A stretch of DNA of 23,514 bases. Source: JAZMZS01 sp045580775. Lineage in GTDB: Bacteria; Bacillota; Clostridia; Oscillospirales; CAG-272. Shown one piece after another: positions 7,562 to 15,688 of the stretch. Positions within the stretch are counted from its first letter, which is position 1; the number at the start of each line of letters is the position of its first letter. The stretch covers positions 1 to 23,514 of the forward strand of contig JAZNOK010000041.1 of assembly GCA_045580775.1 (NCBI GenBank), written 5' to 3'. The notes beneath the pieces are model-generated. The model ran no database searches, was not told the origin of the DNA, and was given only the letters and a program-made list of their open reading frames with translations. The position numbers and the translations under genes were made by a program.

Positions 7562-9694
7562 TTACGATCTGTAGCTAATCTCGATGATAATGTTCGACAC
7601 AAATCCGACCATCTTCTGAACAAGTGTTGAGAAGAGGACTCCTACGAACATGATAACGAGCATTCCGAGCAGAGTGGAAAGAACCATTATGATATTCTTA
7701 CCCATAGAGTAGTCGTGGGTGACCATGAGTCCGAAGAATATCAGCAGTCCTGTCCATACCCAACCTATATTGTAGATAAGGTCGACCATGTCAAGCTCGT
7801 TTGCAAGTGCAATGTTCGAGAGGAGAGTGCCGATTACCATTGTGAACACAAGAGGAACAAGTGCGTAGCTGATAGCTACGAAAATATCCTTGAAGCTTCC
7901 CTCTCCGTCAAAGAGTGTAGTAAGACACCAGTTTGCTGTTACGCAAAGGAAGAGAGGAACGAGTATTGATATAGCAACCGAGAACACAGTCTGATATGAA
8001 CCGTAGGGATTAGCTATATATCCGCGTCCGATGCTGTTGTAGAAGAATACAAGTATAACAGCAACATCAATTGTGATCGCGGCACGCAGCGATCCGCGTT
8101 TCTCGTGCTTAAGATCCCAGAATCCGTCGAACGGATGGAATATTAGGTGCATCATATAAAGCATTTCTTCTTTATATGTTTTGCGTCCTACCTTCAGCTG
8201 GGCAGCCTTGTTTACCTTTGTATAGTACTTCGAGAACAAAGTCCACAATACTACGATAGCAATTACTATAACAGGAATAAGTATAAGGTACTTGGATATC
8301 CACTCGGAACGGATCTCTCTGTATGCGTTCGAGTAGTTTTCAGTGTCGTATGCTGACTTATAATAAGACATTGCCTCATCATACTTACCTTCACGGTAGA
8401 GAGACTGTCCTATTCCGATGTAGGCTGCGTCAAAGTTGGAGTTTCTCTGAAGAATATCCTCCCAGTAGTCAACAGCCTTGTCATACTGACGCTGATTTGT
8501 GTTGTACAGTGCCTCAATAAGTATATCACCGTATTCTGTACGGTTATAAACTGTGAAGCTCTTTGCGGTAGTGTCAAGCAGAAGAAGCTTGTCGCCCTGG
8601 TAATCAACAGCCTTTACTTTTTTGAGATTTCCAAGCTGGCTTCCCGTATCTCCGAATGCGAAGAGAAGGTTTCCGCTTGAATCATAAGTATAGCTTTTTG
8701 ATCTGTTTTCATCAATGATAGTCCATGTGCCCTCGGGACCGATAGCAACGTCAACTATCTTTGATACAGCCGCACTGGAAGCAACTATCTCACCTACAGG
8801 GCTGTAGAAGCCGTTACGCTTCATAACCTCTTTACCTGCTGTATTAAGCATCTTTACAGGTGAGTAGGTACCTGCCTTGGAGCTTATAGACTTGTACTGA
8901 TCTGCCGCCTTGATAGAGGATGTGGTTATGTATATAAATCCGTCATCATCTATACAAATGTTGTTAAACTCGGTAGATACATATTTGATAGAAGCAGCCA
9001 GCTGTTCTGCTGTCATAAATCTACGCCACAGAACATCGAACTTGTTTGCGGAAACAGTCTGAGCACCGATAAATCCGGTAAACTGTCCCTGCTGAGTCAT
9101 AACGATGATACCCTGATATGTAGAGTCAGATACAACATAGATTCTGCCGTAATCATCTACAACACAAGCAACCGGTCTGTAAATGGAATCCTCACCAAAA
9201 AGCTTGGATGTAGGTCTTGTGATTATACGGTCAAACACAGGCTTGTTTGCTTCGAGCGATGCCTTGCGGTCAAAAAGTACAAGACGGTTTGCGTTAGTGT
9301 CACAGACATAGATCGTTTCATCGTCTGCAAAAACTCCGCGGGGCTCTGTGAATGTGTCAGCAACGCTATGCTCGTTTATAAAGTTCTTGATCGTAAAACG
9401 AAGCTTGTAGTATCTGTCAAGGATATAAACGGAGTTTGCACCCTTGTCAACGATATATACATTTTGTTCTTCGTCAACGAAAATATCCTGCAGGTCTGTG
9501 TTGTCGCCGAACTTCAGTCCCATGTAAGCGTCATCTACCTGACGCGAAGGAGTGTATGCATCCGGAGAATTGAGTGCCTGCTTTTGAGTTGCCATATAGG
9601 TGTGGGTCTGATAAGGCGTCGCCGCACTTACCGGAACCGAAAGAATTGTTATCAAGCAAAGTGCGATAACGATTGCTCTGATCATCTTTTTCAT
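7562..9694 (-). CDS. NHL-propeller, TPR and Yip1-domain membrane protein
   Basis: A 710-residue protein. Residues 1-25 are a signal peptide (PVSAA). Residues about 65-395 hold about six NHL/YWTD-like blades, each with the pattern 'i.vDd.g.iYv.D....rv..fd' (for example LQDIFVDEEQNVYIVDKGAN). Residues about 398-465 hold two TPR units (RQYDKAVDYWEDIL; GKYDEAMSYYKSAY). A membrane segment at about 473-495 follows, then a Yip1-type domain (about 520-705) with five further hydrophobic segments. The predicted topology puts the propeller and TPRs outside and the Yip1 domain in the membrane. Such propellers bind proteins or carbohydrates, so a surface scaffold for the neighbouring binding protein and DUF5696-like protein is plausible. 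A strong AAGGAGG site and 14- and 26-base gaps tie it to the operon. The domains are well supported, the job is not known. Confidence 0.8.
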   Translation of the reverse strand: MKKMIRAIVIALCLITILSVPVSAATPYQTHTYMATQKQALNSPDAYTPSRQVDDAYMGLKFGDNTDLQDIFVDEEQNVYIVDKGANSVYILDRYYKLRFTIKNFINEHSVADTFTEPRGVFADDETIYVCDTNANRLVLFDRKASLEANKPVFDRIITRPTSKLFGEDSIYRPVACVVDDYGRIYVVSDSTYQGIIVMTQQGQFTGFIGAQTVSANKFDVLWRRFMTAEQLAASIKYVSTEFNNICIDDDGFIYITTSSIKAADQYKSISSKAGTYSPVKMLNTAGKEVMKRNGFYSPVGEIVASSAAVSKIVDVAIGPEGTWTIIDENRSKSYTYDSSGNLLFAFGDTGSQLGNLKKVKAVDYQGDKLLLLDTTAKSFTVYNRTEYGDILIEALYNTNQRQYDKAVDYWEDILQRNSNFDAAYIGIGQSLYREGKYDEAMSYYKSAYDTENYSNAYREIRSEWISKYLILIPVIVIAIVVLWTLFSKYYTKVNKAAQLKVGRKTYKEEMLYMMHLIFHPFDGFWDLKHEKRGSLRAAITIDVAVILVFFYNSIGRGYIANPYGSYQTVFSVAISILVPLFLCVTANWCLTTLFDGEGSFKDIFVAISYALVPLVFTMVIGTLLSNIALANELDMVDLIYNIGWVWTGLLIFFGLMVTHDYSMGKNIIMVLSTLLGMLVIMFVGVLFSTLVQKMVGFVSNIIIEISYRS

Positions 9695-9708
9695 TCGTAT
9701 CGCCCTCC

Positions 9709-10590
9709 TTAATCCTTCATTCCCGAAGCACCCATGGTCTCGATTACGTTACTCTGAACGATAACGAAGACAGTTACGGGAACTATCATCATAATAACCG
9801 TCGCTGCAGCACCTGCACCGGAACGCTGAATACCACCGGTGATGATCTGCTGAATAGCGTAGTTAAAGGACTTGAGCTGCTCGGACTGAATGTAAATAGA
9901 TGAACCCGAGTTCCAAAGGTTTCTGAATGTTTCGATGATAAGTGTCAGCCATGCGGGCTTAACCATAGGCATCGCAATGACCCAGAAAGTCTTGAACTCG
10001 CTGCATCCGTCAAGACGTGCACTCTCGAGTACCTCGTCTGAAACCTGTTGCTGCATAAATGATTTCATGAGGTAAAGTCCGAGCGATGTAGCGAATGCCG
10101 GTATGATTCTCGCGAGATATGTGTCAACCCATCCGAGTGCCGACATGGTAAGGAAGTTTGTCGTTGCAGTAACGGTCTGGTGGAACATAAGCGAGAGAAC
10201 TACTATCTGGAATATGGTGTCTCTTCCCGGCCATTTCAGCTTAGCAAGAGAGTAAGCTGCCATGGACGAAAGAAGGAGGTTACCGAATGTACCTACCAAA
10301 GATACAAATACTGTATTGAATATGTATCTCGAAAGAGGCACGGTGTTCTCACTCATAAGTCTGAAGAGATCTCCGTAGTTGTCAAAGGTAGGATTGACAA
10401 CATAGAAACGAGGGGGGAACATAAACAGCTCATCAAGAGGCTTGAGTGACTGTGCTACAACGTAGTACATAGGCAGGAACATGAAAGTTCCCATGATAGC
10501 CAAGAAGATGAATATACCTGCATCACCGCCAGCACTTCTGTTAAGAACGACCTGATGGCCTCTGATACGCAATTTCTTTTCTTTTGCCAT
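9709..10590 (-). CDS. Carbohydrate ABC transporter permease, MalG-like, first pair
   Basis: A 293-residue CUT1-family inner-membrane permease of normal MalG-like length. The first membrane segment is at about residues 25-47 (GIFIFLAIMGTFMFLPMYYV), followed by the characteristic QSLKPLDELFMFPP. The EAA loop is EVLESARLDGCSEFKTF followed by AMPMVKPAW. Its ATG is two bases after the stop of the upstream MalF-like gene, and the AAAGGTAGG ribosome binding site lies inside that gene, so the two are probably translationally coupled and made in equal amounts. It would form the heterodimeric channel with the 10593-11540 product and receive substrate from the large binding protein encoded first in the operon. 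Confidence 0.93.
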   Translation of the reverse strand: MAKEKKLRIRGHQVVLNRSAGGDAGIFIFLAIMGTFMFLPMYYVVAQSLKPLDELFMFPPRFYVVNPTFDNYGDLFRLMSENTVPLSRYIFNTVFVSLVGTFGNLLLSSMAAYSLAKLKWPGRDTIFQIVVLSLMFHQTVTATTNFLTMSALGWVDTYLARIIPAFATSLGLYLMKSFMQQQVSDEVLESARLDGCSEFKTFWVIAMPMVKPAWLTLIIETFRNLWNSGSSIYIQSEQLKSFNYAIQQIITGGIQRSGAGAAATVIMMIVPVTVFVIVQSNVIETMGASGMKD

Positions 10591-10592
10591 TT

Positions 10593-11540
10593 TTACGTAC
10601 CTACCTTTCTGAGAAGTTTCTTAACAAGGAAGTTTGATCCCACCATGATAGCGAAAAGCACGACTGCGATGGTAGATGAATAACCGATCTCAAAACGCTG
10701 TCCGCCGTAGTCATCAAGGTGATGCATGATAGTGTGACATGAGTAGTTTACAGACGGGAAACCGCACAGAGCAGTAACGACCGCACCAAAACCGAAGGAG
10801 TTTGTAATAGCAAGAACCGCACCGAACAGCAGCTGAGGTTTCATCTCGGGAAGAGTAATATACCACAGCTCCTGCCATCTGTTCTTGATACCGTCAACAG
10901 CCGCTGCCTCAAAGTGGCTGCGGTTGATACCCTGAAGACCCGCGATGAAAGACAGGAAGGATGTACCGAGCGATGTCCAAAGAGCAACTACGATACAAAG
11001 TCCCATCGTGTAATCCTCATTCTGGAACCACTGAATAGGCTCGGAAATAAAGCCCATATTGATCAGAGTTCCGTTGACCCATCCGTATGAGTCAGAGGAG
11101 AACAGTGTCTGCCATACGAGATATACAGAGCCGGAAATAGATGGAGCATAGAATACAAGTGTTACCAGTGCTCTTATCTTGGGTGTAAGCTCGTTTATAA
11201 ACCATGCGAGTATAAGCGAAAGCAAATATGATACAGGACCTGTTATTGCGGCGAATATCAAGGTGTTTTTGCACGCAGTAATAAATATATCGTCATCAAG
11301 GAACAGTCTTGTATAGTTTGAAACTCCGATGAACTCGGGAAGCTCCAGAAGGTTAAATGAGGTAAAGCTGAGAAGTATTGACAGAATAACCGGGAATACC
11401 GTAAACACCGTGAATATTACAAAGAAAGGGGCTACCATGAAGTAAGCGACCTTATTCTTCTTCATTTCATTCCAGGTCCACTGAAGTTTTCCCATATCTT
11501 TTCTGCTAACAGGACGCTTTACCGCCGTGTTTTCTGACAT
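10593..11540 (-). CDS. Sugar ABC transporter permease, MalF-like, first pair
   Basis: A 315-residue CUT1 permease. A basic N-terminus is followed by the usual first segment VAYFMVAPFFVIFTVFTVFP, a short external loop containing LPEFIGVSNYTRLF, four to five further hydrophobic segments, and the EAA loop HFEAAAVDGIKNRWQELW followed by ITLPEMKPQ. AAGGAG eight bases before the ATG supports the start. It lies 39 bases after the solute-binding protein gene and two bases before its MalG partner. In contrast to the second pair of this operon, it has no external insertion. The family assignment is secure; the sugar is unknown. Confidence 0.93.
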   Translation of the reverse strand: MSENTAVKRPVSRKDMGKLQWTWNEMKKNKVAYFMVAPFFVIFTVFTVFPVILSILLSFTSFNLLELPEFIGVSNYTRLFLDDDIFITACKNTLIFAAITGPVSYLLSLILAWFINELTPKIRALVTLVFYAPSISGSVYLVWQTLFSSDSYGWVNGTLINMGFISEPIQWFQNEDYTMGLCIVVALWTSLGTSFLSFIAGLQGINRSHFEAAAVDGIKNRWQELWYITLPEMKPQLLFGAVLAITNSFGFGAVVTALCGFPSVNYSCHTIMHHLDDYGGQRFEIGYSSTIAVVLFAIMVGSNFLVKKLLRKVGT

Positions 11541-11579
11541 GAGTTTATCTCCTTATCTGATTTATTTTGTACTGCCGTA

Positions 11580-14500
11580 TTACTCTGCCGTTGTGTCTTG
11601 TGCGTTTCTGTCAGCAAGTGTCTCACCAAGCTCGAGAGTATCCATTCCGAACTCTTCACGCTTTCTTGTGATTTCCTTGTTGATAGCGGTGATGTAAGAA
11701 CGAAGCGACTCGACAGGGTCCTGATCCTCGTTATATGCATCATAGAACGCAAAGTTGAGATAACGGTCGAAAATATAGCTTCCGGGGTAGTTTGCAATAG
11801 CTGCCATATTGTTAAACTGAGCAAGAATATTGTTGAGCTCATCAGTATTCCAAGGCATCTCGCTGAGAGCCTTGATGTTTGCTGTAGGATGCTTTGCTGC
11901 ATTACCGATAGTGGTAATGAGGTTGTTGGAATACTTAGCCTGAGCGTCAGCACCGCAGAACCACTCAATAAACTTCCATGTAGCTTCTCTCTGATGCTCA
12001 GGGCAGGAGCTGAGCATTACAAGTCCGACTATAGCACATACTGCCTGGTTGGAAACGCTGCCATCCTTGTTCTGAACACCGGGAAGAACCGTAAAGTCCC
12101 AAAGTCCCTGAATCTCAGTAGCGAATACGGTCAGAGTATTGTACATCGCTGTATAAGTTCCGATAACTATAGGCATCTCACCTGTTCTGAAACGGTTGGA
12201 CGCATCGTATGTTACAGGGAAGGAATACATCGTGTAGAACTCACAGTAATACTGGAATGCCTCGAGAGCGATGTTGGAGTCAAGTCCGCATCTCATACCG
12301 TTGTCAGCCCATCTGTCTCCGCCAAGCTGATATATAAACAGGTCAACGTCTCTCTGAAGACCTATCTGCATGTTGTTGGACTGAAGAACAGGAAGAGCAC
12401 TGAGTACATCGTCCCAAGTCTTCGGAATTTCGATTCCGAGGTCAGCCAGGATATCCTGACGGTAGAACATCATCGAGAATGTCATCTTCTCAGGGATACC
12501 GTAGGTCTTTCCTTCAAGAGTAAGAGGTACGAGAGCCGCGTCTGTAAACTCAGAGCACAACTCCTCAAAACCATCATATTCATTAAGAGGAAGAACAGCC
12601 GAACGTATAGCGTAGTTGATAGTATCAACAGAACCTATACCGATAAATGAGTCAGGTCCAAGACCCGAAAGAACGGAAGGAAGAAGTGTTCCTGCCGCAA
12701 CCAGCTTTACATTTACGGAAATACCGCTTTGAGGTGTAAAGTTGGAGTCAACAAGGTTTCTGATAATGAGTGCCTGGTCACGTCCCTCACTGATCCACAC
12801 TTCTACAGGATCCTCTCCGGTAGCGATGGTCGCACCCATATTGGAATAATCCGTAAAGAACGACTGAGTGAAGAGCTTGATCTCAAACCATGCAGACTCA
12901 AAGAAGTTACTGTTTGCCTTGTAGATCTTATCCTGAGCGGATACATCCTTCACCGTCTTACCTGCAGGAACCACCAGCAGATAGTCGAACATTACAGGCT
13001 GTGCACGTGAGTCGTTGAGCCATGTACCGAGTGTACCGATGTAGGACTTGAGGGTCTTGAGGTTCTTTGCAACCTCAGCTTCATCAGTTCCCATTCTATT
13101 TAATAGGAAGGAAACCTTATCAAGTGTCGCAACGTGCGAGCCCTTCTCTCCGCAAAGCTCGGTAAGATACTGGGAAATAGAATCCAGTCTGCGATACTCT
13201 TTTACAAAATTGTTAAGTACCTCAGGCATCAGACGCGTGAAACCGTAATCACGGTATTCATCAGGCTCAGCACCTGTCAGCTTCAGAATCTCAAGGTAGC
13301 ACTCATTGATAACGTTAAGTGACTCCTCAACCTGTCTGATAGTATCAGCAAGAGCACCGAGAGAAACCTCAAGCTCTATTGTATACTGCTTACCTCCCTC
13401 AAAGTAGAACTCAAAATCACGAGCTCCGTCTCCGAGAGTGTCAAACTGCCAGTCAGTGTTGTAATCAAAACGAGTGTTGTGTGCTTCTGCAAAGAGCACC
13501 TCACCGTTGATCTTGATCGTTCTCGAGGTAAACATACCTGCAAGTGCCGACTGATTGTAGCGTGCCATTATATTATAGTAACCGCTCTTTTCAGGAGTAA
13601 AGGTATATGTGACCCACTGGCCTGCAGTCTTATAGTTTGTGGCACCTCCGACAACATTGATGACCTGAGAGGTCGCCGACTGAGGAAGTGTAGAAGAGGA
13701 AGAGCGGTTGCTGAAAGCATATATCGACTCATCCGACATTCCGTCAAACAGTTCGGACGCAATATAGATAGCCTTCGCATCGGCATTCTCGGAAGCAAGC
13801 CCCTGAATGCTCTTGTAGTACTCATCGTAGCTAGTCTCCTCTGTAGGAGGAACAAGTTTGATGGACTTGATAGCGACAGGCTCTCTCTCAGCATCGAGAG
13901 TGATCACATTCTCACCCTTTTCAAAGTGGAACATAAGTGAGTTGTAATAACCGCTCGCATCAGAGACGGTGTATTCTCTCCACTCAGGGGTCTGAACAGC
14001 CTCGGCACGGATGTCGTTATTCTGAACGTCCTTTCTGTACTCGAGAGCAAAACCACCCTGATCGTCGTATACGATCTGTCCGTTTGCGTCATACTTAGCA
14101 TAGTAGAGATTCGTCCATGACTTTGTCATAGCGATCGAACGCGACTCGGAATAAAGTACCTTGTCGTTAATAAGAAGCATTCTCTCTATGTTTGCCGACT
14201 TTGCCACGATAGGATAGTACTCTATAACGATGGAGTACATACCGGTCTCGGGAACATCAAAAGCAAAGCTTGCACTACCGGAGTCGGTCAGCTCAACTAC
14301 CTTTCCGGAGTCTGCCTCATCCTTTGTGTACTTTATGTAGAAGTATTTTCTGTTTTCTTTTGACTCTTCGGGATAGTCATACACCACCTCATAGTCATCG
14401 TAATCAAGTTTGGAAAGGATAGTATCGAGCTGTCCCTCCGATTCGATCTTGAACTGAGGAGTGATATAGACGTTCGGATAATCAGAAATGTCTGCAACCT

Positions 14501-14765
14501 TAGCATCATCGGACACAACCTTTTCGATAGCGACCGACACTTCCTGCTTGCCTGCAGCTACGCCTTCATATCTCTTAAGATAATCCTCGTAGGAACGAGT
14601 GTTCAGAAGCTCTTTAAGTCTTTCCAGATCGGTAAGAGTTTCCGATTCAGTCGTTCCGTCAGCTTTTTCAGTTGTATCGGCATAAGCCGCCGTTGAGCAG
14701 CAGCCGAACAGCATCAAAAGAGCAAGGAACAGAGAAATCAGACGCTTGGGTGTGAGTTTTCTCAT
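11580..14765 (-). CDS. Very large extracellular solute-binding protein with N-terminal carbohydrate-binding-like modules
   Basis: A 1061-residue exported protein, more than twice the usual 420-450 residues of a CUT1 binding protein. The start at 14765 is chosen over 14813 because GGAGG lies eight bases upstream and a signal peptide begins there (MRKLTPKRLISLFLALLMLFGCC). LFGC could be an atypical lipobox; AAYA before Asp is an alternative cleavage site. Two beta-sandwich modules follow at about 165-300 (SASFAFDVPETGMYSIVIEY) and 380-470 (AGQWVTYTFTPEKSGYYNI), resembling CBM6/35-like domains, then a helical linker at about 470-640. The binding domain is about 650-1060, with MMFYRQDILADLGIEIPKTW and ATWKFIEWFCGADAQAKYS typical of SBP_bac_1/8. 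It is the first gene of the operon. It probably captures oligosaccharide while the extra modules hold a polymer or the wall. Confidence 0.88.
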   Translation of the reverse strand: MRKLTPKRLISLFLALLMLFGCCSTAAYADTTEKADGTTESETLTDLERLKELLNTRSYEDYLKRYEGVAAGKQEVSVAIEKVVSDDAKVADISDYPNVYITPQFKIESEGQLDTILSKLDYDDYEVVYDYPEESKENRKYFYIKYTKDEADSGKVVELTDSGSASFAFDVPETGMYSIVIEYYPIVAKSANIERMLLINDKVLYSESRSIAMTKSWTNLYYAKYDANGQIVYDDQGGFALEYRKDVQNNDIRAEAVQTPEWREYTVSDASGYYNSLMFHFEKGENVITLDAEREPVAIKSIKLVPPTEETSYDEYYKSIQGLASENADAKAIYIASELFDGMSDESIYAFSNRSSSSTLPQSATSQVINVVGGATNYKTAGQWVTYTFTPEKSGYYNIMARYNQSALAGMFTSRTIKINGEVLFAEAHNTRFDYNTDWQFDTLGDGARDFEFYFEGGKQYTIELEVSLGALADTIRQVEESLNVINECYLEILKLTGAEPDEYRDYGFTRLMPEVLNNFVKEYRRLDSISQYLTELCGEKGSHVATLDKVSFLLNRMGTDEAEVAKNLKTLKSYIGTLGTWLNDSRAQPVMFDYLLVVPAGKTVKDVSAQDKIYKANSNFFESAWFEIKLFTQSFFTDYSNMGATIATGEDPVEVWISEGRDQALIIRNLVDSNFTPQSGISVNVKLVAAGTLLPSVLSGLGPDSFIGIGSVDTINYAIRSAVLPLNEYDGFEELCSEFTDAALVPLTLEGKTYGIPEKMTFSMMFYRQDILADLGIEIPKTWDDVLSALPVLQSNNMQIGLQRDVDLFIYQLGGDRWADNGMRCGLDSNIALEAFQYYCEFYTMYSFPVTYDASNRFRTGEMPIVIGTYTAMYNTLTVFATEIQGLWDFTVLPGVQNKDGSVSNQAVCAIVGLVMLSSCPEHQREATWKFIEWFCGADAQAKYSNNLITTIGNAAKHPTANIKALSEMPWNTDELNNILAQFNNMAAIANYPGSYIFDRYLNFAFYDAYNEDQDPVESLRSYITAINKEITRKREEFGMDTLELGETLADRNAQDTTAE

Positions 14766-14957
14766 TTTGCTTTCCTCCAAAAAAATTGTACAAAAAATCG
14801 GTGAGTAGAGCACACCGCCTGATGTCCGGTCTTTTTTCCGTCACTCGTACGGTAGCGTATTTCTTTTACGCAAAAAAGCGTTCGAACTATGTACGGCATC
14901 CCCAAAGACACCCGAAAGAGGGCATCATACGCACCTAAAGGGCCCTTATACGGCAAA

Positions 14958-14981
14958 AATATCAGGCTTACGCCCGATATT
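14958..14981 (-). promoter_or_regulatory. Hairpin in the operon leader, possible attenuator
   Basis: On the minus strand a 10-base-pair stem (arms 14981-14972 and 14967-14958, one G-T pair) closes on a GTAA loop, a GNRA-type tetraloop, and is followed by a T-run ending in TTTTTG. It lies about 190 bases before the start codon of the first operon gene. A terminator-like hairpin in a long leader could attenuate the operon. No known riboswitch or T-box sequence was recognised around it. Confidence 0.4.
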
Positions 14982-15012
14982 TGGTATTCGCGACCCGAAC
15001 TTTCGTGGTTAT

Positions 15013-15042
15013 ATATTACCATAATATATATAAAAAAGTCAA
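15013..15042 (-). promoter_or_regulatory. Probable promoter of the seven-gene transport operon
   Basis: Minus strand: -35 TTGACT (15042-15037), 18-base AT-only spacer apart from its last two bases, -10 TAATAT (15018-15013). Transcription would start near 15006, giving a leader of about 240 bases before the ATG at 14765. It is the best promoter-like pair found in the gap upstream of the operon, and no gene gap within the operon is large enough for another. Confidence 0.6.
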
Positions 15043-15583
15043 GAGTTCAAAATTACGCAACACCGCGTTCACAAGCGGTATAATTCACCGCAGAAGGTGT
15101 GATTATTTTCGCTTTTTTCGCTTTTTTCGATGCAAATCCGGCATTTTCTTGACAAAGCCAAATTCGTTGTGCAAATCGCGTGTAAATATAGCTTACCATT
15201 TGTTGCATCCGCAAATCAACTCAAAAAGCCGTATTTTTTCTATATTACTGCCGTATTCGGCTTTATTATTGGTTTTTTAAAAAATGTATAGCTCGTGAAC
15301 CTGCTATAAAAAGCAAGCAAAGCGACAACGATTGTACATCTTTTAGTAAATATTTTTAACCTTTATCCGCTATCCCATCAATCAACGCCGCCTTTTTTTG
15401 GTCAGGTTTCTTTTGGTGAACTTGCACAACTTTGACACTCGTTTTTCTACATATGTACAAATCTAACAAAAAATCGTTTTTTAGCTCAAAATCATCATTC
15501 TGCGGATTTAAACTTGTGTTTTTTTCCAAAACAAGAATTTTTTCCCTGTTCTTGTTTGTTCTCATATTAGGTCAAAATTTCGA
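15043..15583. other. AT-rich intergenic stretch between operon and ROK kinase promoters
   Basis: No convincing gene. A 69-codon minus frame (15565-15356) has no ribosome binding site and no recognisable product. The stretch contains a tandem TTCGCTTTT repeat around 15107-15130, and an imperfect hairpin with AAAGCCG (near 15225) pairing CGGCTTT (near 15259), followed by T-rich sequence. These could be remnants of a lost gene or of a transcript end; nothing firmer can be said. Confidence 0.4.
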
Positions 15584-15612
15584 TTGACAAACTTGTCATC
15601 AGATGTTAAAAT
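15584..15612 (+). promoter_or_regulatory. Sigma-70 promoter of the ROK kinase with overlapping inverted repeat
   Basis: -35 TTGACA (15584-15589), 17-base spacer and -10 TAAAAT (15607-15612). The inverted repeat TGACAAACTTGTCA (15585-15598) covers the -35 and the start of the spacer, a classical repressor position. The transcript would begin near 15619, about 70 bases before the start codon. Confidence 0.75.
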
Positions 15613-15688
15613 ACACTAAGTAATTATCACAATTATGATCGGATGTTATATTGTTTTTATCCAAATATTTATGCAACAGGAGTTTTTT

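Noticed and set aside
11598..12650. 350-codon plus-strand open frame
   Set aside because: It lies wholly antisense to the solute-binding protein gene, has no ribosome binding site or recognisable domain, and its residues (many Cys, Ser, His) are those of a shadow frame.
14766..14813. Upstream Met start for the solute-binding protein
   Set aside because: The extension would put 16 residues before a classical signal peptide and would cover the GGAGG site that serves the start at 14765.
14981..15280. 99-codon plus-strand frame across the operon promoter
   Set aside because: No ribosome binding site, basic and Phe/Tyr/Ile-rich as expected from AT-rich noncoding DNA, and it overlaps the promoter and leader of the operon.
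15356..15565. 69-codon minus-strand frame in the gap between the operon and the ROK gene
   Set aside because: No Shine-Dalgarno sequence, Lys/Asn-rich composition expected from AT-rich DNA, and no recognised similarity. Kept only as a remark in the intergenic entry.
15635..15688. Upstream Met start for the ROK kinase
   Set aside because: The extension has no ribosome binding site and the family's phosphate loop begins five residues after the start at 15689, which has AGGAG at the right distance.
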